Position numbers and translations under genes: made by a program. This document shows positions 32,727 to 43,100 of a stretch of 64,000 bases of DNA, piece by piece; within the stretch, counting starts at the first letter, position 1, and each line of letters starts with the position of its first letter. Where the stretch lies: the NCBI RefSeq assembly GCF_000203815.1, contig NW_004457713.1:573358-637357 (forward strand), given 5' to 3'. Below the pieces are notes generated by a model that saw only the letters and a list, made by a program, of their open reading frames with translations, was not told the DNA's origin and searched no databases. Origin of the DNA: Cavenderia fasciculata (taxonomy: Eukaryota; Evosea; Eumycetozoa; Acytosteliales; Cavenderiaceae).

Positions 32727-33745
32727 CAGTTTAAAGGTATAGAAGCAATCAATTTCGAGTGGCACTTGTCACATCAGTTTAAGGCAACAGTCAATCGTTT
32801 CAAACTATCATCATTATAGATATATTGGAGAATAGTATTTCGAATCAACGTGTCATAGTGTCAGATATCATAAACCGCTGTCTCTATGACTATCCCCAAT
32901 GGATACAAGACCGCATCACTTCAAATAACAGAGTTGACAAAAGTAACATACCAATTAGTATTGGACTGGGTATCTTACCAATTAGTCTGACATCACTCAC
33001 AATGAAAATGCAACAGGTACCTCCACCAGATAAATTCCTTTCATTGACATCACTAGGCTAGTCCGTCAATGCCAATTGATCGATGAAAAAGTCCGTCTGT
33101 ACCCATCGATAAAGAACCTAGATATTTACCAATTCCGTACAACCTGGCCATCCAATCTCATCATCCCAGCCACTGTCGAAAAGCTAAGCATCAGAATTCT
33201 TTATGATCATGGAAATAAACAAGTCATGTTCCCGCCATCACTCAATCATCTAACCATCTGGGAATACAATTGTACCATTGATCGAAACTACCATTCTATC
33301 GAAACTACCAGAATCACTCATCAAACTACATATGACATTTGACAAAGCTACTTCACTGGCTCACCTAGTTCATTTGAAAGAACTGGTTTGGAAACCAACT
33401 AACCCAACAAATCCAGTGTTTCCATCCTCCTATCCACCCAATCTTGAAACACTCAACCTCAGCGAGATCTATGGGTGGGCTGATATTAGTCCCATCATTG
33501 ACTACCAGAAACCATTAAATGTCTATCTATTAGATTGGAAAAACAGGCCAATGTACAACCGGTTTTAAATACATATATCTTTGGTCAAAAGAGACCTCAA
33601 ACCTTTTCAATTCGTTCTAGAATCAAGCTAATGATCTACCCCAATCAAAATGGTTACCTTCCAACACTACAATCACTCAAAGAAAATCAAATAATAGTCA
33701 ACAACAACAACAATATGATCCGATTTATTTATATTATAAAAATTG
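32727..33745 (+). pseudogene. decayed F-box / FNIP-like gene
   Basis: Family segments appear in the right order but in different frames with stops: QFKGIEAI at the left end, ENSISNQRVIVSD and YPQWIQDRI, ILPISLTSLTMKMQQVPPPD, IDEKVRLYPSIKNLDIY, FPPSLNHLTIWE, LVHLKELVWKP, YPPNLETLNL, and a last out-of-frame piece corresponding to the Gln run and YDPIYLYY. The F-box start and several internal units are missing. It is much more decayed than member 4 and lies between intact members 5 and 6. Confidence 0.85.
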
Positions 33746-33922
33746 CGATTCGGGATATGATTACAACTAAAAAAAAAAATAAACCAAACAAATATACTTA
33801 CAAGTATATTTTCTTTCTTTTTATTTTTTTGAATTTTTCTTTTCCCAAATCCATGAGAAAATAGATAAATTCAAAACACATTATCATGGCTGTGGAGTGA
33901 ACGAAGATTAATTTTAATTATA

Positions 33923-35887
33923 ATGTCTCTATTACAGTTATCTAATTTATTATTATTACATATCATAACAAAGATTGAAGATAATGTAGATATAATATGT
34001 TTATTGTTAACTTGTAAAAAGTTATTTAAAAATAGTAGTGGTTTAAAGAGATCGATTCAGTTTAAAGGTATAGGAGGAACACCTATCGAGTTGATGAATG
34101 GGTACTTGCTAGGACTGCTAAAAGCAACAGTCAATCAATTCAACTTATTATCATTTAAAGATATCTTGGAGAATAGTATCTCTGATCAGTGCGTCATAAT
34201 ATACAATCTAAGTGACTATCCCAAATCGATACAACAACGACTCTCATTAAAGAACAGAGTCGACAAGAGTAAAATTACAACAGCTTTGGTAGATTATAAA
34301 TCGACATCACTACAGTCTATCTATGATGATATACCATCATCAATCGAGACACTATTCATTAACAGAGATTGCGACCCTGATCGTGATTTCACAGCACAAA
34401 TCGTTTACTCTGGTTACGACACCAAAGATGTCGATCTTGGTAGTATCTCACTGTTACCGAATCTTCAAAGACTTGATGTTTCTGCACGCAATGTGAAGCT
34501 CAGTCCTCACACATCACTCAAGTCTCTAACACTATGCTACTATGGTATAATTCCTCTCCAAGACTTGTCGTTACACAAATTCGTATCACTGACACAGCTG
34601 ACGTTTGAAGAATGTTTTGTGTCTGGCCCGATCGGACCGGGTCTCTTGCCAAACAGTCTGACGTCACTCACTCTGCACCTGACAGAGGTACCTCTTCGAG
34701 ACACATTCATTTCGTTGTCATCGTTGGTTAAACTAACACTAGAGATTGAAACTGAAAAGATTCCAAAAGCAGAGAGGAGTTTGTCGAGAAAAGAGGAAGA
34801 TCACCCAGCCATCAATCTCGAAGGTTTATGTAACCTCAAGACACTTTTACTTCATGGATATATCAAGTTGTTGGAAAGACATGACAGTAACAAAAGAGTC
34901 GAGATTACAGTCCCTCCTTCACTCGAGATACTCTCTCTTCAATTCGATTGTGTAGAAATCCCACATCGATGTGTAATGCCACATTTAGAGAAACTATATA
35001 TTCTACAAAGAATATTGATTGATGGAAGAATTAGTCTGTCAACATGCAAGTCTCTCAAGAAACTTGTTCTTTGTAATAGTTTTCAAAAAATGCCGGCGGA
35101 TCTTACCATCCCATCGACTGTCGAAAGGCTGACCATCCGTAAAATAAATACAAGTCCTAGAAATATGCTTTCACAAATGGTATTACCACCATCACTCACT
35201 CATCTCTCTGTCTGGGGAGACTACGAACCAATCAAACTACCAGACTCTCTAGTCAAACTAAAACAAGAATTCCATAATGATACAGTCTCTCAAGTCATTC
35301 AACTAGGTCATTTGAAGAAACTGGTTTGGGTATCAGCAGTCAAAGATTTATGGGTGTTGATCAAAGATAGACGCGATCTAAAGTTACCACCATCCTATCC
35401 ACCCAATCTTGAAACACTCAATCTGTTTCGTGTCTCTGAAGACTATACGATTCAAGTACCACCAACCATCAAAAATTTGGGTCTTCGGTTGACACTACAA
35501 CCTGGCGTGGCAAGGTCACATACATATGGGTATCCAATCTTTTCAATCAGTTTTAGGGTACCCAAAGATCAACCACAATGGTTACCACCCACTACAACAG
35601 AGTTAACTTGCATACTTTGGAATGAACAAAGAGCAGCATTTAGATTAGACGAAGTAATCAACCATACCAATGTTAGAGATTTAACAATCTCTTTTGCCTC
35701 TCAAACCTTACAATTTACAATTCAAAGATTGGACGCTGAAAATAAGAATGTATTGGTATTGGAAAAAGAGACACTTCAAGGTGGAATCATCAGAAGAGAC
35801 AAGACTGTCAATCAACACTATGATCCAATTTATTTATATTTAGGTCAATCCTCCTACTCTCCATTTGATATAAGTTGGAGATATTAA
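33923..35887 (+). CDS. F-box / FNIP-like leucine-rich protein, array member 6
   Basis: A single exon encodes 654 residues. The F-box-like start is LLQLSNLLLLHIITKIEDN, CLLLTCKKLFKN. It has the LRR-like units of the family (IGPGLLPNSLTSLTLHL, PPSLEILSLQFD, PPSLTHLSVWGDYEPIKLP, YPPNLETLNL) and an insertion of about 20 residues before VDLGSISLLPNL. The C-terminal block FRLDEVINHTNVRDLTI, GGIIRRDKTVNQ, YDPIYLYLG lacks the Gln run found in its siblings. Same strand and intronless like the rest of the array. Confidence 0.85.
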   Translation: MSLLQLSNLLLLHIITKIEDNVDIICLLLTCKKLFKNSSGLKRSIQFKGIGGTPIELMNGYLLGLLKATVNQFNLLSFKDILENSISDQCVIIYNLSDYPKSIQQRLSLKNRVDKSKITTALVDYKSTSLQSIYDDIPSSIETLFINRDCDPDRDFTAQIVYSGYDTKDVDLGSISLLPNLQRLDVSARNVKLSPHTSLKSLTLCYYGIIPLQDLSLHKFVSLTQLTFEECFVSGPIGPGLLPNSLTSLTLHLTEVPLRDTFISLSSLVKLTLEIETEKIPKAERSLSRKEEDHPAINLEGLCNLKTLLLHGYIKLLERHDSNKRVEITVPPSLEILSLQFDCVEIPHRCVMPHLEKLYILQRILIDGRISLSTCKSLKKLVLCNSFQKMPADLTIPSTVERLTIRKINTSPRNMLSQMVLPPSLTHLSVWGDYEPIKLPDSLVKLKQEFHNDTVSQVIQLGHLKKLVWVSAVKDLWVLIKDRRDLKLPPSYPPNLETLNLFRVSEDYTIQVPPTIKNLGLRLTLQPGVARSHTYGYPIFSISFRVPKDQPQWLPPTTTELTCILWNEQRAAFRLDEVINHTNVRDLTISFASQTLQFTIQRLDAENKNVLVLEKETLQGGIIRRDKTVNQHYDPIYLYLGQSSYSPFDISWRY

Positions 35888-36019
35888 ATACAAAATAAAA
35901 TAAAATACTCATTTACAACTATATATTATATCTTGTGCTTTTTGATCTTTAATTTTTTTTAGTACCTTTTCAACCATCTTTTTTTCTCTTTTGATTTCAT
36001 TTTAATATTATCTCTCTCA

Positions 36020-37906
36020 ATGTCTATTTTTAAGCTATCTAATTTATTATTATCAAAAATCATTTTATCTATTGATGATAATGGAGATATAATATGTTTA
36101 TTGTTAACTTGTAAACGGTTGTACAGTCAAAATAATAGTAGTGTTAGAAGATCGATTCAATTTAAAGGTATCAAACCGATCAAAGACAATGGGCAGCAAT
36201 CACTACGGTTTAGAGTAACATTCAATCAATTCAAACTACTGTCATTTAATGATATATTGGAGAATAGTGTATCAGATCAATATGTTATATTACCTGATGT
36301 ATACTATCTCAGCGAGTATCCAAAATGTATACAAGACCGTATCTCTGCAAACAGAGACAATATAAAAGGGATTTCAACTGCTTTGGTTAATCATGACAGA
36401 TCAATTGTATCAGCAAAGAAACTTTGTGACAAGACATGGGCGACTCTCTACAAAATGTCATCTATAGAGACACTATTCATCAATCACCAAGACGTGCTGG
36501 ATCTTGGTTCAATCTCGCTCTTGCCCAATCTACAAAGACTTTCAATGAATGCAACAAAGTTGAATCTCGGTCCTCACCCTTTTCTCAAGTATCTGACATT
36601 AGACATCGCCACTCTATGCCCTCTTGGTGACTTGGGATTGGATAAATTCGTATCGCTGACTGATCTATCCTTTAAGAATTATTTTGTGACGGATGTATCG
36701 GGTCTATTATTACCAAGCAATCTGACATCACTCACACTCAGACTACAAGAGATACCTCCACCAAATGCATTCCTTTCATTGACATCACTCGTAAAACTAA
36801 AGATCTACCTCAGATGGCAGCCAACAATAGAACAACGATGTTGCATTGATCTCCAAAGTTTATGCAACCTAAGGTCATTCATGTTTTGTGAAGTTTCCAA
36901 CCCAACAGAGTACAATGAAAACTTTCCCGAGATTATAGTCTCTCCTTCAATCAAGATACTTCATCTCTCGTCCGATTACGTACAAATCCCATCTCAGTGC
37001 AGATTACCACTGTTGGAGAAATTAAATGTAAATCACAGGCTGTTGGCCGATGAAAAAGTCAGTACTATACTATTGTCATCACCTAAGATAAAGGAACTAG
37101 TTATTAGTAGCCATTGTTTAGAACCTATTCAAGCCAATATCATCCCACCCACCATCGAAAAGCTAACAATACTTAAATACACAAAGAGAATTATTCTTGA
37201 CCAAGTTGTATTACCACCATCTCTTACTGATCTAACCATATTGGGACCCTACGAACCAATCAAACTACCCAAATCACTCATCAAACTAAGACAGGAACTA
37301 CAGCAAACATTCGACCAAGATGCTTTGGTCTCACTTTCTCAACATGTTGATTTGAAAGAACTGGTTTTGATATCAGAAAAAGATAAAATAGTTGTTCTAC
37401 CATCACCCTATCCACCCAATCTTGAAACACTCAACCTTGTTGAAATCTTTGGCGACCATACTATTCAAGTACCACTAACCATCAAGTATCTTTCTATACG
37501 TTTAAAACGAACCCCAAACACTTTTATCTATTCAATCAGTTCTCGGATCACTGACCCCATCATCTCGCAGCAATGGCTACCAATGAATACTACTCATTTA
37601 ACATGCACATTCACCCATCACTTGAGGATTTCATTTAGATTGGATCAAGTAATCAATCATACCAGCGTTACAAATTTATATCTAATTCCTTCTGATCAAT
37701 ATATAACTTTTCATTTTACAATTCAAAGATTGGACAGTGATAATAAGAATGTATTGGTATTTGAAAAACATACACTACAAGGTGGAATAATCACTCAAAG
37801 AAAATCAAATAATAGTCAACAACAACAACAATATGATCCAATTCTTTTAAATTTTGAAAACCATTCTAACAATCCATTTCAATTAAAATGGAATTTTAGT
37901 CAGTAA
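36020..37906 (+). CDS. F-box / FNIP-like leucine-rich protein, array member 7
   Basis: A single exon encodes 628 residues and is the last of the same-strand array. The F-box-like start is FKLSNLLLSKIILSIDDN, CLLLTCKRLYSQN. The middle repeats include LLLPSNLTSLTLRLQEIPPP, SPSIKILHLSSD, PPSLTDLTILGPYEPIKLP and YPPNLETLNL. The C-terminal block FRLDQVINHTSVTNL, GGIITQRKSNNS, YDPILLNFE departs from the usual YDPIYLYL ending. It converges on the 37953-39518 gene with only 46 bp between the stop codons. Confidence 0.85.
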   Translation: MSIFKLSNLLLSKIILSIDDNGDIICLLLTCKRLYSQNNSSVRRSIQFKGIKPIKDNGQQSLRFRVTFNQFKLLSFNDILENSVSDQYVILPDVYYLSEYPKCIQDRISANRDNIKGISTALVNHDRSIVSAKKLCDKTWATLYKMSSIETLFINHQDVLDLGSISLLPNLQRLSMNATKLNLGPHPFLKYLTLDIATLCPLGDLGLDKFVSLTDLSFKNYFVTDVSGLLLPSNLTSLTLRLQEIPPPNAFLSLTSLVKLKIYLRWQPTIEQRCCIDLQSLCNLRSFMFCEVSNPTEYNENFPEIIVSPSIKILHLSSDYVQIPSQCRLPLLEKLNVNHRLLADEKVSTILLSSPKIKELVISSHCLEPIQANIIPPTIEKLTILKYTKRIILDQVVLPPSLTDLTILGPYEPIKLPKSLIKLRQELQQTFDQDALVSLSQHVDLKELVLISEKDKIVVLPSPYPPNLETLNLVEIFGDHTIQVPLTIKYLSIRLKRTPNTFIYSISSRITDPIISQQWLPMNTTHLTCTFTHHLRISFRLDQVINHTSVTNLYLIPSDQYITFHFTIQRLDSDNKNVLVFEKHTLQGGIITQRKSNNSQQQQQYDPILLNFENHSNNPFQLKWNFSQ

Positions 37907-37952
37907 TAAATAAATTAATTTATTATATTTAATTTATTATATTTAATTTAAT

Positions 37953-39518
37953 TTACAAAGCCTTTTGATAAATGAATCGATTTGAATGATATCGATAGGG
38001 CCAATTAAAAGAAGGATAGATATTATATAGATTGTGTGTTGATGATATACATTGGATTGATTGATTATTGGTTTGAATGGAATGTAAAAAGGCAGATGGT
38101 GTAAACTCTAAATCGTCAGAGTTGTTGTTGTCTGATCCACCAATATATTGAGGTAAAGTGGAGGGGGATGATGATCGTCTAGAACGTCTTGTATGTAACC
38201 TAATAACAAGGTTGAGAAGTTTACTATTCTCCTCAATGTAGTCTTGGTATTCCTCGGCCATGGTCGATATGATAAGAGTGGTGATATTGGATTTGGCGGC
38301 ATCCAATCGAATGAGAGCCGATTCGTCACACTTTAAGACGGGCACGTTGATGGCCAGTTTAAAATCATTTGGCATAAGAGTCATATCGTACATCCAATGC
38401 ACCTTGACCAACGACCGATTAAAAGCAATCAGTGACTGCAAGTTGATTAGGTCGACGCGTGCCTGGTCGTAGGTCGAGCCCTGTGTAAACAGTGGTGTGG
38501 TAATGTGGGTGAGGCTGGTACACGAGGTGAGGAAAAGTGTGTAAAAGAGATGGCTAGACATGGGAGACACGCGTATCCAGTCTTTGAGAGGTGGGACGGC
38601 AGACCCTCCACTCACTTGACCTAGACTATTCACATGTTGACCAATCGGGAATAAATGTGGGGGTAGACGAACAACACCTATACGAACACGACGCAATGCT
38701 TTAAACTGACCAAGCAACGAATAGAGATCCGATGTGATGGCATAGTCTGTACCGCCAACCGTAATGTCAAGCCTCTTTAAATTGGCACGGAATGGAGCAA
38801 GTGACAATGTGTTTTTGAGTTGCTGCAAAAAGACGTGGCTCACCGAATTGATACGTGACGATGTCTCGGGTACCGCAGCGTTCAACTTGATGGTTGTCAA
38901 TGTGTTTTGATTGGTTTGCAACAACAACATGAGCATTGACGTGTCATATCCACTCTGTGAAATACACAAACTCGTCAATTGAATGGTTGGATTACGAATC
39001 ATACTGTCCATGTCAACCGGCAACACTGGTACACTCCATTTCGTAGTATCGATTGACAAGCGAGTCAAATTGATATTCTTCATTGTCAACATTCTTCCCA
39101 TACTCGATATTTGATTTGCCTTTAATGTTTGATCGTATTGACTTGCTATTACATTTAATGTATGTATCTTTTCTAGTATTCCACTTGTTGTATTCTTGTT
39201 GTTGTTGTTGTTGTTTTGATCAATATCCAAACTTGATAGATATAATATTCTAAGGGTATAAAATGATGTAGTCAATGTTGATATACGTTTATAGGGACAG
39301 TATTTGTTGGTCAAGTGTCTTTCAATGTCTAAATAGAGGTCAACTGCTTGTCTACAGTTAATCTCGTTTCTACCCAACACCATTTCACTCAACAATGACT
39401 GAACGATCAACAAATGACTAGATGATACCAATGCCAAAGATAATCTCCATTTCCTACTACCCAATTTATAATCAACCACCAATTGTAATATCTCTTTTTG
39501 AATTGCAAAACTGTTCAT
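37953..39518 (-). CDS. F-box-like / LRR protein of a second dictyostelid family
   Basis: A single exon encodes 521 residues. The N terminus (IQKEILQLVVDYKLG, RKWRLSLALVSSSHLLIVQSLL) has the leucine spacing and the RKWRLSLALVS phrase of dictyostelid F-box-like proteins. Leucine-rich segments (LTRLSIDTTKW, LTSLCISQSG, LKRLDITVGG, LRRVRIGVVRLP, NITTLIIS) follow. A short Asn run (about 90) and an Arg/Ser-rich patch (about 445-460) interrupt it. It has no FRLDEIINHTN block, so it belongs to a different family from the array that it faces. GC content is higher than in the array, most clearly at 38370-38900. Function unknown; an SCF adaptor is a reasonable guess. Confidence 0.7.
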   Translation of the reverse strand: MNSFAIQKEILQLVVDYKLGSRKWRLSLALVSSSHLLIVQSLLSEMVLGRNEINCRQAVDLYLDIERHLTNKYCPYKRISTLTTSFYTLRILYLSSLDIDQNNNNNNKNTTSGILEKIHTLNVIASQYDQTLKANQISSMGRMLTMKNINLTRLSIDTTKWSVPVLPVDMDSMIRNPTIQLTSLCISQSGYDTSMLMLLLQTNQNTLTTIKLNAAVPETSSRINSVSHVFLQQLKNTLSLAPFRANLKRLDITVGGTDYAITSDLYSLLGQFKALRRVRIGVVRLPPHLFPIGQHVNSLGQVSGGSAVPPLKDWIRVSPMSSHLFYTLFLTSCTSLTHITTPLFTQGSTYDQARVDLINLQSLIAFNRSLVKVHWMYDMTLMPNDFKLAINVPVLKCDESALIRLDAAKSNITTLIISTMAEEYQDYIEENSKLLNLVIRLHTRRSRRSSSPSTLPQYIGGSDNNNSDDLEFTPSAFLHSIQTNNQSIQCISSTHNLYNIYPSFNWPYRYHSNRFIYQKAL

Positions 39519-40139
39519 CCTAGCCTCGATCTCTCTAATAACTAATTACAAATACAAATATATTTTATATATATACAAATAATAATAATAATAATACAAT
39601 GAATGAGTGTGAGTTATATTATAATACAAATACAGATAAAGAATACAGATATAGATAGAGATGATGAAGATGCCTTTAACCACTTCCACAAGTACTTAAC
39701 AGGGTGGGTGGGTGATGATGCAAGCTCCTAAAAGAAGAAGTGATGAGGGTAGTACTGGGATGGGAGGATAAGAATGATAAACTAAAGGTGGTCGAAGCTA
39801 GAAACACGAGAACTTTTCTGTGAAACCGCTTGATCACCCGACGCCCTGGGTCTGGGTGGGTTTGCAGATGAACTTTTTTTTTTTTTTTGATGGGTTTGCG
39901 ATTGCAGATGAACATGCTTTTGCTTACTTTGATTTAATCCTCTATTATCTGACGCATTTCAGCTATAAAACAGAGGTGGGATGGAACAAATATAATAAAA
40001 GTTAATGAAAAAAAGGTTGTTGTCGATTTATTATAATTAATGTATTATTGTTAGTAAAAAAAAATATTTAATTAAATATATAGGATTGTGATTTGTTGTG
40101 TGAATAATGTTGTGATGATTATTATTATTATTAATTTGT
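39519..40139. other. intergenic region with a short imperfect direct repeat
   Basis: These 621 bp separate two minus-strand genes. The left part (39540-39660) is AT simple repeat. A less AT-rich block at 39680-39920 contains an imperfect direct repeat, GGGTTTGCAGATGAAC near 39857-39872 and GGGTTTGCGATTGCAGATGAAC near 39892-39913, with a poly-T run between. No gene is recognised; the left part should hold the promoter of the F-box-like gene. Confidence 0.4.
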
Positions 40140-43100
40140 TTATCTATGTCTTGACCATTCTTTTAAAGAAACTGAACGACTAAATCTAGATTTAAATGAT
40201 TTGACTTGGTATTTATGTTTCTTGAGATAGTAGATGACACCGGCTGCGATAATGGCTGCACATACTACACCAACAGTGACACCGACAATGACAGCGGTCC
40301 AACTCTTCTTATCGATGGGGTCTTCGGTAGTTTCTTTTCTGTCGTATACGAGAACTGAAATATCGGGGTCATAGACAAATGATTCGATAAACGATGGGAT
40401 GACGGTAGTGACGAGTGTACCATTGGTAGCTGGTGTGATGTAATGAGAGACACGCATTGGGAAGTTGTCTACGAGTACTCTGTTGATTAAACGACTGTAT
40501 ACTTGGTTACCGAGGTTATCGACCATAACTAAAGATGACATGACGGCACCATCATTAAATGTGACTTGGGTATCATTGCCAATATCTCCAACAAACGATG
40601 CTACGTGAAGAGTATTTTCGGTAGAGTTAAACTCCCAACCTTGTACACGGAAACTGTACTTTAACGATCCAAGTTTGACATTGAATGTTTCACCTGCAAA
40701 TGTTACTGGATAAGAGTCGACAGTGAGAGCAGCGTTTGAATTGGCCGATGGAATGTATTGAGAAAAGTTGACAGAAAGTAATCCGTCATCTGAAACATAT
40801 CCAAAGAGTAGTTCGGTGAGTTCTTCTTGGGTGGTTGGGTGAATGACGGTAGACTCATTGTTGAGGATGAGTTTCCAGAGTGTTGTGCTTAGATCGACTT
40901 GCTCGACGACTGTGCCGTTCACGTCAACCTCTGTGATGGATTGCATAGAGAATGAGAGTGTGACGTACTTGTTTTCAATCGATACTTCAGTGTTGTTGGG
41001 GTTGACTGCAAGCTTGCTAAATTCGGGTGGGCTGCCACCAGTGGTAGAGTTGCCTCCCATGTTAAACTCGCATTGTGGACCATCGTAACCCTTGATACAG
41101 ACACAATATCCAGACTGACACGTACCATTGTTGAGACAGGTGAGTGCGCAGGTAACAGGTCCGGACGAATTGGTCACGAGCACGATTTGAGGTGAGATGA
41201 TGGGGTCGAAACGACGGTTACGCACGGCAATACGGACATTGTAGCCGGTACTGTCGACAAGCTTGTTAACGGTACACGAGGTGGTGGTAGAGACACAGGC
41301 AGAGCCCCAAGTCTTGTTGTCGTAGGAGAGTTGAGCTTCGTAGTAGGTGGCACCGGGGACACCACCAGTCGAGCTGGTTGACCAGGTAAAAGCGATACTT
41401 TGTTGGGTGGTGTTGGTCTGACTGGCAATAATAACGCCTTCAGGAATTGGATAGGTTTGGAAGTTGACGACTCTGTTCAAAGATGTGCCGTCGTTGGCGA
41501 GATCGAGACGATAGGTGAATGCGTCGAGACTAGAGATGGGTTTGTAGCAGTTGGCAGGTGTCAAATGGTCGCAGAGCACCGCGTCGTTGACCGAGACGGT
41601 CCAGACTGTTTGACCTGGCACACCACCAGCCGTGACAATATCAACATAGATACCAGTTTCATTGCGTTGGTATGGTTCAAAGTTGGTGAGTGAGATGATG
41701 GGGTAGGTGGTAATCGGGAGGATGGTCTCTCTGGTCACTCCATCATTTGAAGTGACTGCACGGAATACAAAAGTGGTTGCAGGGGCAAGACCTGAAAACA
41801 CGCACAAATTATTGAGACATTGTGTGTTGACACCGTTGACAAAGAGTTGAGTGACAGTGTCTACGGTTGGTGCACCGCCCGTTACAGTCAAATTGACAAC
41901 AATAGTGGTAGTGGTGAGTTGGACAATATTGATCTTGGGAGAGTTGATTGAGGGATAGGTAGTGAATGCGACTTGAGTAGTGATGGTCTTGTCGACGAGA
42001 TAGGTGGCTGTGACGACAAAGTTGTACGTCTTGTTGGGTTGTAGTTGGGTGAGTTGGCAGGCAGACTCGAGTACGTCGCACTTGGTAGCTGCACCATCCA
42101 ACGTGGTGAGGTAGGTGATGGGAGTGTCTGACAAGACTGCTCTGAGTGGATAAGACAAGACGGCAGAGGTGGTCATGACTTGAGCAGTGTTGATAGCGAT
42201 AGCTGCACCGTTTGGAAGGGTGAATTGACGAACAAATGATGCAGACAATGAACCACGGGTAGCTGTAACACCAAGGTTGTAAGTGACTTGTGGAACCAAT
42301 TCAGTAATGTTGCATGTGCTTAGAGTGGGTGGACAATCGACTCTTGCAGCACCATCAAGTGTAACAGCGTAGGATACAGCGGTATTTGCATCACCTCCAG
42401 TTGCAGCATAAGACACTTGTATCCAAGTGGCCGAATAATCAGTCACAACAACCGAGGGGATCTTGAATGCATCCAATGTCTTGAAGGTAGTGGTTCTAGA
42501 CACCTTTCCAAGTGTTTGGGAAGCAGTCACTGTCAACAAATAGTCGGTCAATGGGACAAGAGTATCAATCACACAAGTAGACAATACACATCCAACCACT
42601 TGTTGACCATTCAATTCGTAGGACAATGTCCAAATATTTGGATCCAAATTGTAAGTTGGGTTGGCCGAGATTTGAGCAATATTCGATGTAACACCTGAAA
42701 CTACAATGTTGAATGACAATGCAACATAATTAAATACTGGTGAAGAAGCCGAGGAAGTAGAATAGTTGGCAATGGCACGCAACTGATACCATGGATATGA
42801 TTTGATCAATGGGACAGCAATAGAATTGGGACTGGTCGATGTAACGAGTTTGTTTAAACCGTTATAAATCGAGTACTCGGTGTTGGCAAAATCACCACCA
42901 ACCGAAGTTACAGTCACATACAATTTGTTGGCACTGCTATCAGTAGTGGCACTATTGATAACAACCGATTTGACCTTGCTGTATGTTGTAAATGTCGTGA
43001 CTTTGGTTGGAGCCCATTCATTATTATTGTAATTTCCAGTCACTGTAATAGTATTTACACTCTGTTCTTTTAATCCAGTTGCACTACATGATTGTCCAAT

